Of a stretch of DNA of 64,000 nt, positions 29,392 through 40,178 are shown in pieces (the stretch's first letter is position 1; every line of letters starts with the position of its first letter). This DNA comes from Microvirga alba (lineage in GTDB: Bacteria > Pseudomonadota > Alphaproteobacteria > Rhizobiales > Beijerinckiaceae). The translations under genes were made by a program, and so were the position numbers. Under the pieces are notes generated by a model. That model searched no databases. It had not been told where the DNA came from and saw only the letters and a list, made by a program, of their open reading frames with translations. The stretch is taken from positions 910,319 to 974,318 of the forward strand of contig NZ_JADQDO010000001.1 of the NCBI RefSeq assembly GCF_015694465.1. The letters are read 5' to 3'.

Positions 29392-30411
29392 ATGGGAAGT
29401 GATCAGAAAATAGGCGTTGAGGGGTTTGCGATCGGCTCGATCCCAATCGGGACCGGTACAGTTCTTGCGCCTTTATCCGGTGTGACGGATGTCGTTTTTC
29501 GGCGCATCGCCAAGCGGTTAGGCGCCGGTCTTGTCGTTTCGGAAATGGTTGCCTCCGACGAGCTGGTCCAGGGCTCCGACGAGGCGCAACTGCGGGTCGA
29601 GGGGACGGGAATAGAGCCCCACGTGGTGCAACTCGCCGGTTGCGACCCGCAATGGATGGCTCGAGCCGTTCATGTGGCCGAGGAAGCCGGGGCACGGATC
29701 ATCGATATCAATATGGGCTGCCCGGCGAAGCGGGTTATCGGAGGCTATGCCGGCTCCGCGCTGATGCGTGATCTCGACCACGCCTGCCTGCTTATCGAAG
29801 CCACGATTGATGCCGCGAGCGTTCCCGTGACCGTCAAGATGCGGCTCGGTTGGGATCAAGCGACGATCAATGCGCCCGAACTCGCTCGTCGGGCCGAGGG
29901 TCTCGGGGTCAAGGCCGTGACGGTCCATGGCCGGACGCGGCAGCAATTCTACAAGGGCGAAGCCAATTGGCGCGCTATCGCGCCCGTCGTCGAGGCCGTC
30001 GATATTCCAGTCATCGCGAATGGCGATATCGGCACCCTCGAAGACGCGCAGAATTGCCTGGCCGCATCCGGTGCGGCCGCCGTCATGGTCGGGCGCTCTG
30101 CCGTTGGCAGGCCGTGGCTCGTCGGTCAGATCGGAGCGGCTCTGCAGGGGCGCTTCATTCCCGATCCCGCGCCCGCAGAAATGGCGGCAATTGCCATCGA
30201 GCACTACGATGGGCTCCTGTCCCTCTATGGTGAGAAGGTTGGCATACGGCACGCGCGCAAGCATCTCGCGGCCTATGCGGATGCCGCCATCGCTTCCGGT
30301 TTTCAGGTCTCACCGAACGTTCGTTCTGCCCTTGTGACATCGGAGGTGCCTGCGACCGTCATCGCCCTGTTGCGCGCTGTCTACGCGGAGCTGAGCAGGG
30401 AGGCGGCATGA
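29392..30411 (+). CDS. dusB: tRNA dihydrouridine synthase DusB
   Basis: An FMN-dependent enzyme that reduces specific uridines in tRNA to dihydrouridine. The 339-residue protein has a TIM barrel with [20 protein letters not shown], the catalytic Cys in [11 protein letters not shown], and the phosphate-binding [22 protein letters not shown] and [12 protein letters not shown]. The ATG at 29392 is preferred; a TTG lies 12 bases upstream. Its stop overlaps the ntrB start (ATGA), the classic dusB-ntrBC arrangement. Confidence 0.95.
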   Translation: MGSDQKIGVEGFAIGSIPIGTGTVLAPLSGVTDVVFRRIAKRLGAGLVVSEMVASDELVQGSDEAQLRVEGTGIEPHVVQLAGCDPQWMARAVHVAEEAGARIIDINMGCPAKRVIGGYAGSALMRDLDHACLLIEATIDAASVPVTVKMRLGWDQATINAPELARRAEGLGVKAVTVHGRTRQQFYKGEANWRAIAPVVEAVDIPVIANGDIGTLEDAQNCLAASGAAAVMVGRSAVGRPWLVGQIGAALQGRFIPDPAPAEMAAIAIEHYDGLLSLYGEKVGIRHARKHLAAYADAAIASGFQVSPNVRSALVTSEVPATVIALLRAVYAELSREAA

Positions 30412-31508
30412 CGCTCGGCATCAACGACCTTATCATGAACGCCCTTCCGCTGCCGGTTTTGACAGTCGGCGCGGAGCAGCGAGTGATGCACGCAAATGCG
30501 GCAGCGGAAGCCTTTTTCGATATGAGCCTGCGCGTGATGCAGCGGCAAAAATTGAGCGATTTCATTCCTTTCGGCTCTCCTGTTGTCGCGTTAGTTGAGG
30601 ATGTGCGTCAGCGCGGCTCCAGCGTCAGCGAGCACCGCGTGGACATCGGCAGCCCCCGCATCGGCTCAGAGCGCATCGTGGATGTGTTCGCGACCCCACT
30701 CGGAGACGACAGCGATGGTGTCGTCGTCATGCTTCAGGAGCGCACCATTGCCGATAAGATGGACCGGCAACTGACCCATCGCGGAGCGGCACGTTCCATC
30801 ACGGCGCTCGGTGCGATGCTGGCGCATGAAATCAAGAACCCGCTCTCCGGCATTCGCGGCGCGGCGCAACTTCTGGAACAATCGGCGGACGAGGATGACC
30901 GTCTGCTGACTCGCCTGATCTGCGACGAGACCGACCGTATCGTGAAGCTCGTCGAGCGGATGGAGCTGTTTGGTGAGGAGAGGCCGGTCGAGAGGGGACC
31001 GATCAACGTCCACGGCGTGCTTGATCACGTGAAACGTCTGGCTCAGTCGGGCTTCGCACGGCATATCCGGTTCGACGAAAACTACGATCCGTCGCTGCCG
31101 CCTGTTCTCGGCAATAGGGACCAGCTCATCCAGGTCGTTCTGAATCTGGTGAAGAACGCGGCGGAGGCCATCGGCATAGACGCACCGGACGGCGAGATCG
31201 TTTTGTCCACCGCATTTCGCACCGGCATTCGCCTTCAAGTTCCCGGCGCTCGGGAGCGGGTGAGCCTCCCCATCGAGCTGAGCGTCAGTGACAACGGGCC
31301 GGGCATTCCGCCGGAGTTGCTTAGCGATCTTTTCGACCCGTTCGTGACGACGAAAGTTCAGGGCAGCGGTCTGGGCCTCGCTCTGGTGGCAAAAATCGTG
31401 GGCGACCACGGCGGCATCGTTGAATGCGAGCCGGTTCCCAGACGCACGACCTTCCGAATTCTCTTGCCGATGCATCGCGCCAATGATGGCCGCGAGGCTG
31501 ACATGTGA
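30408..31508 (+). CDS. ntrB: Nitrogen regulation sensor histidine kinase NtrB (GlnL)
   Basis: A cytosolic kinase/phosphatase of 366 residues that controls NtrC in response to nitrogen status via PII proteins. A PAS domain (about 10-115) is followed by the H-box [22 protein letters not shown] and a HATPase domain with [22 protein letters not shown] and [16 protein letters not shown]. It overlaps dusB by four bases and is 12 bases from ntrC. Confidence 0.96.
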   Translation: MTLGINDLIMNALPLPVLTVGAEQRVMHANAAAEAFFDMSLRVMQRQKLSDFIPFGSPVVALVEDVRQRGSSVSEHRVDIGSPRIGSERIVDVFATPLGDDSDGVVVMLQERTIADKMDRQLTHRGAARSITALGAMLAHEIKNPLSGIRGAAQLLEQSADEDDRLLTRLICDETDRIVKLVERMELFGEERPVERGPINVHGVLDHVKRLAQSGFARHIRFDENYDPSLPPVLGNRDQLIQVVLNLVKNAAEAIGIDAPDGEIVLSTAFRTGIRLQVPGARERVSLPIELSVSDNGPGIPPELLSDLFDPFVTTKVQGSGLGLALVAKIVGDHGGIVECEPVPRRTTFRILLPMHRANDGREADM

Positions 31509-31520
31509 GGCTGAAATCCC

Positions 31521-32975
31521 ATGCCGAGCGGACAGATCCTTCTCGCCGACGATGACGCCGCCATCCGGACAGTCCTGAATCAGGCCCTGTCGCGGGCTGG
31601 CTACGAGGTTCGCTCGACCAGCAACGCGGCAACACTTTGGCGTTGGATTGCTCAAGGAGAGGGTGATCTTGTCATCACCGACGTGATGATGCCCGATGAG
31701 AACGCCTTCGACCTGCTTCCACGGATCAAGAAATTGCGTCCGGATCTCCCCATCATCGTCATGAGTGCGCAGAACACGTTCATGACCGCGATCAAGGCGT
31801 CCGAACGCGGCGCATACGAATATCTGCCGAAGCCTTTCGACCTGAAGGAGCTCGTGGCGGTCGTGGGGCGGGCTCTCTCGCGCCCGCGCTCCCCGTCCAA
31901 TCCGACACCGTCCAGCGACAACGAGGATATTCCGCTGATTGGCCGCTCGGCCGCCATGCAGGAGATCTATCGGGCGCTCGCCCGATTGATGCCGACCGAT
32001 CTGACGGTGATGATCACAGGCGAGTCAGGCACGGGTAAGGAACTGGTCGCCCGGGCTCTGCACGATTACGGCAAACGGCGGCAGGGTCCGTTCGTCGCGG
32101 TGAACATGGCGGCGATCCCGCGTGAGCTGATCGAGTCCGAGCTGTTCGGGCACGAAAAGGGTGCGTTCACCGGCGCGACGGCACGCAACACCGGTCGCTT
32201 CGAGCAGGCGGAGGGTGGGACGCTCTTTCTCGACGAAATCGGCGACATGCCGATGGAAGCGCAAACCCGTCTTCTCCGTGTCCTCCAGCAAGGGGAATAT
32301 ACGACGGTAGGCGGGCGCGTGCCGATCAAGACCAATGTCCGCATCATCGCCGCGACGAACAAGGATCTGCGGGTTTTGATCCAACAGGGTCTGTTCCGTG
32401 AGGATCTGTTCTTCCGGCTTAACGTGGTACCGCTGCGCCTCCCGCCGTTGCGCGAGAGAGTCGAGGATATTCCAGATCTCGCGCGCCATTTCTTCGTGCT
32501 CGTCGAAAAGGAAGGCCTGTCGCGAAAGCAGCTTGATGTGGAGGCCATGGATCGGCTGAAGCGCTATCGCTGGCCCGGAAACGTCCGCGAACTCGAAAAT
32601 CTCATCCGCCGTCTCGCGGCCCTCTATCCACAGGATACGATCACGGGCGCGATCGTCGACGCGGAACTCGATGCGCAGCCGATGGCGCTACCCCAGCCGG
32701 CGGGTAAAACAGCCCACGCCTCGCCCTCGGAAGGGCTGTCCGATGCGGTCGAACGGCATCTCGCGGAGTACTTTTCCGGCTACAGGGATACTCTTCCGCC
32801 ACCCGGCCTCTATCACCGGATCTTGCGGGAAATTGAGGGGCCCTTGATCGGCGCCGCGTTGGCCGCGACGCGCGGTAATCAGATCCGGGCCGCCGAGCTT
32901 CTCGGTGTGAACCGAAACACCCTTCGGAAGAAGGTTCGCGATCTGGAGCTTATGGTCGTGCGGACAAGCCGCTGA
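31521..32975 (+). CDS. ntrC: Nitrogen regulation response regulator NtrC (GlnG)
   Basis: A sigma-54 activator of 484 residues. The receiver domain has acidic residues LLADDDAA, phospho-Asp54 in [11 protein letters not shown], and Lys in YLPKPF. The AAA+ domain has Walker A GESGTGKE, the sigma-54 contact loop GAFTGAT, Walker [11 protein letters not shown] and [12 protein letters not shown]. The C-terminal Fis-type helix-turn-helix contains [17 protein letters not shown]. It would activate nitrogen assimilation genes. Confidence 0.97.
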   Translation: MPSGQILLADDDAAIRTVLNQALSRAGYEVRSTSNAATLWRWIAQGEGDLVITDVMMPDENAFDLLPRIKKLRPDLPIIVMSAQNTFMTAIKASERGAYEYLPKPFDLKELVAVVGRALSRPRSPSNPTPSSDNEDIPLIGRSAAMQEIYRALARLMPTDLTVMITGESGTGKELVARALHDYGKRRQGPFVAVNMAAIPRELIESELFGHEKGAFTGATARNTGRFEQAEGGTLFLDEIGDMPMEAQTRLLRVLQQGEYTTVGGRVPIKTNVRIIAATNKDLRVLIQQGLFREDLFFRLNVVPLRLPPLRERVEDIPDLARHFFVLVEKEGLSRKQLDVEAMDRLKRYRWPGNVRELENLIRRLAALYPQDTITGAIVDAELDAQPMALPQPAGKTAHASPSEGLSDAVERHLAEYFSGYRDTLPPPGLYHRILREIEGPLIGAALAATRGNQIRAAELLGVNRNTLRKKVRDLELMVVRTSR

Positions 32976-32996
32976 TCGCAGCGCGTCTGTAATAAT

Positions 32997-35321
32997 TTGA
33001 CCACAGTGTTGTGTTGGTGCATCACCCAACAGGGCGCTGAGTCAACGCGCCCACTTTCGCGGGGCCCCGTCTTGCTCAATCAAGACATTCAAACGCAGCG
33101 TCATCAGGGCGACACGGCACAGCGCAGCTTCGGCTGGCTCGGGCCCCTGGCCGTCCTGACCGCGCTCGCTTCGGCCCTGGCGACATTTCTTGTCCTTGCA
33201 GGGGCGACGCCGATTCTGCCGACTCACAGCGTCGTTTTGTGGGTTTTCCTCTTCAATGGCACTCTGATCGTCCTGCTCCTTGGCATCGTCGCCTGGCAGA
33301 CCAGAAGGCTGATGCGCGAGCGACGCGCGGGTGCGGCGGCAGCCGGTCTTCACGTGCGGATCGTCGGCCTCTTCAGTCTTGTCGCGGTGCTGCCGGCCAC
33401 CTTGGTGGCGGTTGTCGCAACGGTGACGCTGGAGCGCGGCCTCGACCCCTGGTTCACGGGCTCGATCAAGGAGTTGATGTCCAACACGGTCGATATAGCC
33501 CGTTCCTATCGGGAATTGCAGTGCCGGACGCTGGCCCGTGAAACGCAGCTCATGGCGGCCGACCTCAATCGCGCCAAGGTTCTCTACGACGCGGATCGCA
33601 AGGTTTTTCACGATTTCATGAATTCACGCGCGATCTTCCTGGGCTTTCCGCTCGCGATGATTCTGGAGCCCGACGGGACGGTCGTCGAAAAGCTTGAGGC
33701 CAAGCCGCTCGAAGGCGTTCAGCAACCGACGGCGGCGGATCTGGACGAGGCAAGCGACAAGGAAGCGCTCTGTCTGTTTCCGAGAAGCGGCAACATCTTC
33801 CGGTCTGTCTTGAAGCTCGAGGCCCATGGTGGGCGCGTGCTTTATGTTGCCCGCGAGGTCGACCCTCGCGCGGTCGAATTCCCTCCGGTCGCTGAGGCAG
33901 GCGTCGCCTTTTACGAAGCACTAGAGCAGAAAAAGGCAGGCATTCAGGTCGCCTTCGCGTCCATGTTCACCCTGATCGCGCTGATCGTCCTGCTGTCGGC
34001 CATTTGGTTCGGACTAAATTTCGCGAACCGTCTGGTCGCTCCGATTCGACGTCTGATCCACGCGACCGACCAGGTGGCGACGGGTAATTTTTATGTGCAG
34101 GTGCCCGTCCGCCGGGGCGAGGGGGACCTGGCGCACCTGGGCGAGACCTTCAACAAGATGACGTCGGAGCTGCGCCATCAACATGACGGGCTGACTGCCG
34201 CGAGTGATCTCATCGATCGCCGCCGTCGGTTTACGGAGGTGGTACTCGCCGGTGTTTCGGCTGGCGTCATCGGCATCGATGCGCGGGGCCTGATTACGAT
34301 CGCCAACCCCTCGACGGAAGCGCTTCTCGCGACGTCGCTTGACCATCTTCTCGGCCACTCGATCACGACCGTTCTGCCCGAAGTGACCGCACTCGTTGCG
34401 GAGATGAGCAATGGCCGCCAGCGTCTGATGCAGCAGCAGATTCAGATCACGCGGAAGGGGAAAGAGCGGACCATCAATGTCCGCGTCACCAGCGAGCATG
34501 CCCGCAGCGAGGAGAGGGACCTTGTCATCACCCTCGACGACATCACCGATCTCGTCGCCGCGCAGCGCACCTCCGCCTGGGCTGACGTGGCGCGCCGTAT
34601 CGCACATGAAATCAAGAATCCGCTGACACCGATCCAGCTCTCGGCCGAGCGCATCCGCCGTAAATACGGTAAGGTCATCACCACCGATCGCGACGTCTTC
34701 GACCAGTGTACGGATACGATCGTGCGCCAGGTGGATGACATCAAACGCATGGTGGACGAGTTCTCATCCTTCGCCCGCATGCCGAAACCGGCCATCGGCG
34801 ACGAGGATCTCGTCGAGACGATCCGTCAGGTCATCTTCATGATGCGGATTGCACATACCGAGATCCAGTTTTCGGACCAATTGCCGGGCGGCCCCATCGT
34901 GGCGCCGTTCGATCGGCGACTGCTGTCACAGGCGATCACGAACATCGTGAAGAACGCGACCGAGGCCGTCGCCGCCGTGCCGGACGACGAGCGCGGCCAG
35001 GGCCGGATCTCGGTTCTGCTGGATGACACGCATCCCGATTATCTGATTTTGGCCGTGACCGACAACGGCAAGGGATTCCCGGTCGAAGGCCGGCAACGGC
35101 TTTTGGAGCCTTACATGACAACCCGTGAGGGCGGCACCGGATTGGGGCTGCCGATCGTGAGCAAAATTTTGGAAGAGCATGGTGGCGGCATGGAGCTTGT
35201 CGACAATCCGGCAGGCCGCGGAGGGCAGGTCCGCATGTGGATTCCCAAGACCAAGCAGGTGGAGGCGGGCGAGACATTGGCCGCTGGCAGCCGAACCGAT
35301 TCTCGCAGGACGAGCCTATGA
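32997..35321 (+). CDS. ntrY: Nitrogen regulation membrane sensor kinase NtrY
   Basis: A membrane histidine kinase of up to 774 residues. It has N-terminal transmembrane helices (GWLGPLAVLTALASALATFLVLA and others near residues 80-160) and a periplasmic-type region. Then come a helix into a HAMP domain (NRLVAPIRRLIHATDQVATG), a PAS domain (about 410-520), the H-box [21 protein letters not shown] and a HATPase domain ending GGTGLGLPIVSKI. The extreme N-terminus is uncertain: the longest frame begins with TTG at 32997. Its stop overlaps the ntrX start. Confidence 0.94.
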   Translation: MTTVLCWCITQQGAESTRPLSRGPVLLNQDIQTQRHQGDTAQRSFGWLGPLAVLTALASALATFLVLAGATPILPTHSVVLWVFLFNGTLIVLLLGIVAWQTRRLMRERRAGAAAAGLHVRIVGLFSLVAVLPATLVAVVATVTLERGLDPWFTGSIKELMSNTVDIARSYRELQCRTLARETQLMAADLNRAKVLYDADRKVFHDFMNSRAIFLGFPLAMILEPDGTVVEKLEAKPLEGVQQPTAADLDEASDKEALCLFPRSGNIFRSVLKLEAHGGRVLYVAREVDPRAVEFPPVAEAGVAFYEALEQKKAGIQVAFASMFTLIALIVLLSAIWFGLNFANRLVAPIRRLIHATDQVATGNFYVQVPVRRGEGDLAHLGETFNKMTSELRHQHDGLTAASDLIDRRRRFTEVVLAGVSAGVIGIDARGLITIANPSTEALLATSLDHLLGHSITTVLPEVTALVAEMSNGRQRLMQQQIQITRKGKERTINVRVTSEHARSEERDLVITLDDITDLVAAQRTSAWADVARRIAHEIKNPLTPIQLSAERIRRKYGKVITTDRDVFDQCTDTIVRQVDDIKRMVDEFSSFARMPKPAIGDEDLVETIRQVIFMMRIAHTEIQFSDQLPGGPIVAPFDRRLLSQAITNIVKNATEAVAAVPDDERGQGRISVLLDDTHPDYLILAVTDNGKGFPVEGRQRLLEPYMTTREGGTGLGLPIVSKILEEHGGGMELVDNPAGRGGQVRMWIPKTKQVEAGETLAAGSRTDSRRTSL

Positions 35322-36688
35322 GCGCTGATATTCTTGTCGTCGATGACGAAGTCGATATTCGTGAGCTGGTCGCCGGCATCCTGGAGGATGAAGGGCACCG
35401 CACGCGCACGGCGGGCACGTCAGATGATGCCCTCGCATCCATCGAGGGGCGACGGCCCCATCTGGTTTTCCTCGACATCTGGCTTCAGGGCAGCAGGCTC
35501 GATGGCCTTCAGGTGCTGGACATCATCAAGGCGCAGCATCCGGATCTTCCGGTCGTCATGATCTCGGGCCACGGCAATGTCGAGACGGCGGTCTCGGCGA
35601 TCAAGGCCGGCGCGTACGATTTCATCGAAAAGCCATTCAAGGCGGACCGTCTCGTCCTCGTCGCCGAGCGCGCTCTCGAAGCGTCGCGTCTGAAGCGCGA
35701 GGTGCGCGACCTTCGCGCCCATTCGGTGCAGGCGAGCCGCATTGCCGGCAAATCCATTGCGATCAATCACCTCCGGCAAGCGGTCGAACGGGCCGCTCCG
35801 ACCAATGCCCGCATCATGATCACCGGCGCGCCGGGATCAGGCAAGGAACTGACAGCTCGCACCATTCACGGCCTCTCGACGCGGACCAATGGGCCCTTCG
35901 TCGTGCTTTCGGCTGCGACCATCACGCCCGACAACATGGAGGCCGAGCTGTTCGGCATGGAGGGGGACGAGGCCAAAGGGCGTCGAGTCGGGGCCCTCGA
36001 GGAAGCCCACGGCGGCACACTCTACATCGACGAAATCGCCGATATGCCCCGGGAGACGCAGAACCGCATCCTGCGCGTTCTAGTGGATCAGAACTTCCAG
36101 CGGGTCGGCGGCACCACCCGCGTTCATGTTGATGTTCGGATCATCTCATCGTCGAGCCGCGACCTGCCTGCCGAAATCGCCGCCGGGCGATTCCGCGAGG
36201 ATCTGTTCCATCGTCTCGGCGTCGTGCCGATTCGGGTGCCATCCTTGGCCGAACGGCGCGAGGACGTGCCGGAACTCATCGACTTTTTCATGGACCAGAT
36301 TTCGTCATCCACCGGTCTGCCCAAGCGTCAGATTGCCGAGGACGCCATGGCGGTGCTGCAGTCGCATGATTGGCCAGGCAATGTGCGTCAGCTGCGCAAC
36401 AACGTCGAAAGGCTGATGATTCTCACCTCGGGTGAGCCGGATGCCGCTGTGACCGCTGAAATGTTGCCCTCGGAGATCGGGGCGCTCGTTCCGACGACTC
36501 CAGCCGGCTCCGGTGGTGAGAAGCTCATGAGCATGCCCTTGCGCGAGGCGCGGGAAATCTTCGAACGGGAATACCTCCTGGCTCAAATTGCCCGTTTCAG
36601 CGGCAATATTTCCCGTACGGCGGAATTCATCGGCATGGAACGGTCGGCACTCCATCGAAAGTTGAAGTCCTTGGGTATTGGCAGCTAA
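35318..36688 (+). CDS. ntrX: Nitrogen regulation response regulator NtrX
   Basis: Partner regulator of NtrY, 456 residues: receiver domain with phospho-Asp53 in VFLDIWLQGSR, AAA+ domain with Walker A GAPGSGKE and Walker B LYIDEIADMP, and a C-terminal Fis-type HTH (ISRTAEFIGMERSALHRKLKSL). The sigma-54-contacting GAFTGA loop is absent: after ELFGMEGDEAKGRR the sequence goes straight to VGALEEAHGG. Alphaproteobacterial NtrX commonly lacks this loop. The ATG overlaps the ntrY stop (ATGA). Confidence 0.95.
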   Translation: MSADILVVDDEVDIRELVAGILEDEGHRTRTAGTSDDALASIEGRRPHLVFLDIWLQGSRLDGLQVLDIIKAQHPDLPVVMISGHGNVETAVSAIKAGAYDFIEKPFKADRLVLVAERALEASRLKREVRDLRAHSVQASRIAGKSIAINHLRQAVERAAPTNARIMITGAPGSGKELTARTIHGLSTRTNGPFVVLSAATITPDNMEAELFGMEGDEAKGRRVGALEEAHGGTLYIDEIADMPRETQNRILRVLVDQNFQRVGGTTRVHVDVRIISSSSRDLPAEIAAGRFREDLFHRLGVVPIRVPSLAERREDVPELIDFFMDQISSSTGLPKRQIAEDAMAVLQSHDWPGNVRQLRNNVERLMILTSGEPDAAVTAEMLPSEIGALVPTTPAGSGGEKLMSMPLREAREIFEREYLLAQIARFSGNISRTAEFIGMERSALHRKLKSLGIGS

Positions 36689-36865
36689 GACACGGTCCAC
36701 GAGAAAATAAGCCAGGGGCGACATAACTACTATGTTCCCCCTTGCGTAACGGTACTCTTCGCCCTGTAATAAGGGTGCCGGTCACCGACCGCACGAATGC
36801 GGACAACCATATAGAGGCGGCCCCTAAGCCAAGACCGGCGGCGAGGGGCTGACGAGGCAACTTCC

Positions 36866-37120
36866 ATGGCGGGCGATCGCGCGCAAAATCTTCAGGACAC
36901 TTTTCTCAACTACGTCCGGAAGAACAAGATTCCCTTGACGATCTTCCTCGTGAACGGCGTGAAGCTTCAGGGCGTCGTCACCTGGTTCGACAATTTCTGC
37001 GTGCTCCTGCGCAGGGACGGCCATTCCCAGCTCGTCTATAAGCATGCAATTTCTACGATCATGCCCGGGCAGCCCGTTCAATTGTTCGACCAGATCGACG
37101 AGGCCACAGAAAAGGCCTGA
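36866..37120 (+). CDS. hfq: RNA chaperone Hfq
   Basis: An 84-residue Sm-like hexameric RNA chaperone that pairs small RNAs with mRNAs. The N-terminus [30 protein letters not shown] contains the Sm1 region. [27 protein letters not shown] contains the Sm2 motif YKHAIS. Position between ntrX and hflX is conserved in alphaproteobacteria. It has its own leader of about 180 bases after ntrX. Confidence 0.98.
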   Translation: MAGDRAQNLQDTFLNYVRKNKIPLTIFLVNGVKLQGVVTWFDNFCVLLRRDGHSQLVYKHAISTIMPGQPVQLFDQIDEATEKA

Positions 37121-37121
37121 G

Positions 37122-38519
37122 GTGACGGAACCGCGCACCCCGGGGGAACATCGTCTTGGACAACTCGCCGAGCCTGAAAAGGAAGTCGCGGCGGGAACCC
37201 GAACGATTGTTGTCGGGCCATATTTGACCCGCAGGCGCCGCTCTCCTGGCGCCGATGCGGACGGCCAGGCCACCAATCCCCGCCCTCCAGACGCTCGCCT
37301 CGATGAGGCGACCGGGCTCGCCGGCGCCATCGACCTCTCGATTGTCCGATCGCTTCTCGCGCCTTTGGCCTCGCCGCGCCCCGCGACCTATATCGGTAGC
37401 GGAAAGGTGGACGAGCTGGCGGCTTTGATCCGAGCCGAGGAAATCGGTCTCGTGGTCATGGATTGCGCGCTCAGCCCCGTTCAGCAACGCAATCTGGAGA
37501 AAGCCTGGGGCGCGAAGGTCATCGACAGGACCGGCCTGATTCTCGAAATTTTCGGACGCCGCGCCCGGACCAAGGAAGGGACGCTTCAGGTCGAACTGGC
37601 ACATTTGTCCTATCAAAAGGGCCGCCTTGTCCGCTCGTGGACGCATCTCGAGCGCCAACGCGGTGGTTTCGGCTTCCTCGGTGGGCCTGGCGAGACGCAA
37701 ATCGAGGCCGACCGGCGCATGATTCAAGAGCGGATGACGCGGATCGAGCGGGAGCTCGAAACCGTGGTCAAGACGCGCTCTTTGCACCGGGCGAGCCGCC
37801 GCCGCGTGCCGTATCCGATTGTCGCTCTTGTTGGATATACGAATGCCGGTAAGTCGACACTGTTCAACCGGATGACCGCGGCAGAGGTGCTGGCGGAAAA
37901 CATGCTGTTCGCGACCCTGGATCCGACCTCGCGCGCCATCGATTTGCCCCACGGCGAGAAGGCCATTCTGTCAGATACCGTGGGCTTCATCTCGGACCTG
38001 CCGACGATGCTTGTCGCGGCTTTCCGCGCGACTTTGGAAGACGTCGTCGAGGCCGATGTACTTCTTCACGTCCGCGACGTGTCGCACGGCGAAACGGAAG
38101 CGCAGGCTGGCGACGTGGCCATCGTCTTGCGCGAGCTCGGCATCGACCCCGACGACACCCGGCGTATCATCGAAGTCTGGAACAAGGCCGACCTCCTGAC
38201 GCCGGAGGATCGCGAGAGGCTCGCGGGGACCTCAAGCCGCACTGAGAGCGAGAGGCGGCCCATCCTCATTTCAGCGCTAACCGGGGAGGGGCTGCCGGAG
38301 CTTCTCTCCACCATCGAGCAGCATCTTTCGACGGGGCGTTTGACCTATGAGGTCGATGTCGCGCCGGAGAACGGGCAGGGGCTCGCCTGGCTGCATGAGA
38401 ATACAGAAATTCTCGACCGCCAGACGCTAGAGAGCGGACATTCCGTTTTGCGTGTGCGCTTGGTATCCGGAAAGGAGCCTCGCTTCCTGAACCGGTTCCC
38501 TCAGGCCCGTGTCCTATGA
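37122..38519 (+). CDS. hflX: GTPase HflX
   Basis: A ribosome-associated GTPase of 465 residues that splits stalled 70S ribosomes in homologues. The N-terminal HflX domain includes YIGSGKVDELAALI, VMDCALSPVQQRNLEKAW and a coiled region before GGFGFLGGPGETQIEADRR. The G domain has G1 GYTNAGKST, G3 DTVGFISDLP and G4 NKAD. Start GTG 37122 lies one base after the hfq stop, indicating translational coupling. The 3' end overlaps the convergent mazG by six bases. Confidence 0.94.
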   Translation: MTEPRTPGEHRLGQLAEPEKEVAAGTRTIVVGPYLTRRRRSPGADADGQATNPRPPDARLDEATGLAGAIDLSIVRSLLAPLASPRPATYIGSGKVDELAALIRAEEIGLVVMDCALSPVQQRNLEKAWGAKVIDRTGLILEIFGRRARTKEGTLQVELAHLSYQKGRLVRSWTHLERQRGGFGFLGGPGETQIEADRRMIQERMTRIERELETVVKTRSLHRASRRRVPYPIVALVGYTNAGKSTLFNRMTAAEVLAENMLFATLDPTSRAIDLPHGEKAILSDTVGFISDLPTMLVAAFRATLEDVVEADVLLHVRDVSHGETEAQAGDVAIVLRELGIDPDDTRRIIEVWNKADLLTPEDRERLAGTSSRTESERRPILISALTGEGLPELLSTIEQHLSTGRLTYEVDVAPENGQGLAWLHENTEILDRQTLESGHSVLRVRLVSGKEPRFLNRFPQARVL

Positions 38520-39356
38520 AGCGGGAGGCTCGCGCTCCGCGCGTTTAGCTTCGACCCAGAGCTGTTCCATTTCTTCAAGCGAGGCGTCGTCCAGGGTTTT
38601 GCTTTGTTTCTCGAGCGCGCTCTCGATCGCGCGGAAGCGCCGCTCGAATTTCGCGTTCGTCCGCCGCAAGGCTGTCTCGGGATCGATGTCGAAATGGCGC
38701 GCCAGGTTCGTGACAGCAAAGATAAGATCGCCGATCTCATCTTCGATCTTATCTCGACTGTGAGATGAAGTGGCTTCTTTAACCTCCTCCAACTCCTCGT
38801 GAATTTTGTCGATCACCTGCGCAGCTTCAGGCCAGTCGAACCCGACCTTTGCAGCCTTCGCCGTGAGTTTCTGCGCCCGCGTCAGGGCCGGCAGAACGGG
38901 GGGAATGCCTCCCAGAAAACCTGAATCGTGAGGCTCTATCGGCGCTCCCAATTTTTCCCGCAAAGCGCGACGCTCGGCCTTTTCCTGCTGTTTGATTTCG
39001 TCCCAGAGGCCTTTGACCTCTTCCGGGGACAGATTTTTGGCGCTGCCAAACACGTGCGGGTGGCGACGAACGAGTTTGCGGTTGATGGCCTCGACCACGT
39101 CCGGGAAGGCGAACGCGCCTTGCTCTTCCGCCATCCGGGCGTGGAAGACCACCTGAAGGAGGAGATCGCCCAGCTCATCCCGCAGGTCCGCCAGGTCGCC
39201 GCGCTCAATGGCGTCCACGACCTCATAGGCCTCCTCCAGCGTATAGGGTGCGATCGAGGCAAATGTCTGCTCCAGGTCCCACGGGCAGCCTGTACCGGGC
39301 GTACGCAGGGCAGCCATGATCTCCAGAAGACGTTGAATGTCGGAAGAAGGTATCAT
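38514..39356 (-). CDS. mazG: Nucleoside triphosphate pyrophosphohydrolase MazG
   Basis: A 280-residue all-alpha NTP pyrophosphatase with two MazG domains. The first (about 8-125) has PWDLEQTFASIAPYTLEEAYEVVDAI and the metal motif DLRDELGDLLLQVVFHA. The second (about 175-260) has EELEEVKEAT and KIEDEIGDLIFAVTNLARH. The ATG at 39356 is used because it gives the family N-terminus IQRLLEIMAALR. Convergent with hflX, a typical neighbour. Confidence 0.94.
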   Translation of the reverse strand: MIPSSDIQRLLEIMAALRTPGTGCPWDLEQTFASIAPYTLEEAYEVVDAIERGDLADLRDELGDLLLQVVFHARMAEEQGAFAFPDVVEAINRKLVRRHPHVFGSAKNLSPEEVKGLWDEIKQQEKAERRALREKLGAPIEPHDSGFLGGIPPVLPALTRAQKLTAKAAKVGFDWPEAAQVIDKIHEELEEVKEATSSHSRDKIEDEIGDLIFAVTNLARHFDIDPETALRRTNAKFERRFRAIESALEKQSKTLDDASLEEMEQLWVEAKRAEREPPAS

Positions 39357-39617
39357 CAGAGGATCCCCGGATCGCGTTCCCGCTTCATAACCCGAGGACG
39401 AAGCCGGGGGCCAGCGTTTGTGCCTTAAGGCGAGATCGAAGCTCGACGGGTTGCGGAAAAGCGGGCAGGGGCTGTCGAGCAATCGTTGGAGGCTCTGCTT
39501 GTCTCTTGGTTTTTGTGGAGGACGGCACAGGGGCTCAAGGGTCCGAATGGACGCGAGAGCCCCGCCAACGCTAAGTTAAGGCTTACCAGTAAGGTTTTCA
39601 TGGAATAGGTCGGGGCG

Positions 39618-40178
39618 ATGCTGGTTTCTGCGGAAACGTTCATTGAACGGGCAATGGAAAACCCAGTAAACGCCGCTATCGTCGAGAGATTGCCAAAGCT
39701 TGGGCTGCGCCAGTGTTTTTTGACTGCGGGCTGCCTGTTCCAAACGATCTGGAATCAGCGTTCCGGATGTCCCTTGCAATCAGCGATCAAGGATTACGAC
39801 GTCTTCTATTTCGATGACACCGACTTGTCGTGGGATGCTGAGGACGCGGTCGTTCAACAAACAAAGGCTTTGTTCAGCGATCTCGGTGTCGCAGTCGAGG
39901 TCAAGAACCAAGCCAGAGTTCATCTCTGGTATGAACAGCGCTTCGGCCATAGCTACCCGCGCTTGCAATCCGCGAAGGATGGCATCGATCACTATCTCAT
40001 CTCCTGCACTTGTGTCGGAATCGACATTCACACCGGTGACCTTTATGCGCCGAACGGATTGCAGGACTTGTGGGACGGCGTCCTGAAAATGAATCCGATG
40101 AACCCGCGACCAGATCTATTCCAGCGGAAGGCCGAAGATTATCAAGCGCGCTGGCCCTGGCTGACGATCGCCGATTAG
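39618..40178 (+). CDS. Nucleotidyltransferase family protein (NTP_transf_6 type)
   Basis: A 186-residue protein resembling the DUF925/NTP_transf_6 group: CFLTAGCLFQTIWNQRSG, then the acidic motif IKDYDVFYFDDTDLSWDAED, VEVKNQARVHLWYEQRFG and GIDIHTGDLYAPNGLQDLWDG. The DYDVFYFDD motif likely binds the catalytic metals. The substrate is unknown. It stands alone, with a 75-bp gap to the next inferred coding remnants on neither side. Confidence 0.8.
   Translation: MLVSAETFIERAMENPVNAAIVERLPKLGLRQCFLTAGCLFQTIWNQRSGCPLQSAIKDYDVFYFDDTDLSWDAEDAVVQQTKALFSDLGVAVEVKNQARVHLWYEQRFGHSYPRLQSAKDGIDHYLISCTCVGIDIHTGDLYAPNGLQDLWDGVLKMNPMNPRPDLFQRKAEDYQARWPWLTIAD

Noticed and set aside
29225..29695. N-terminal extension of ispDF
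   Set aside because: The long open frame upstream of 29221 overlaps dusB on the other strand and lacks similarity; the IspD fold begins at 29221.
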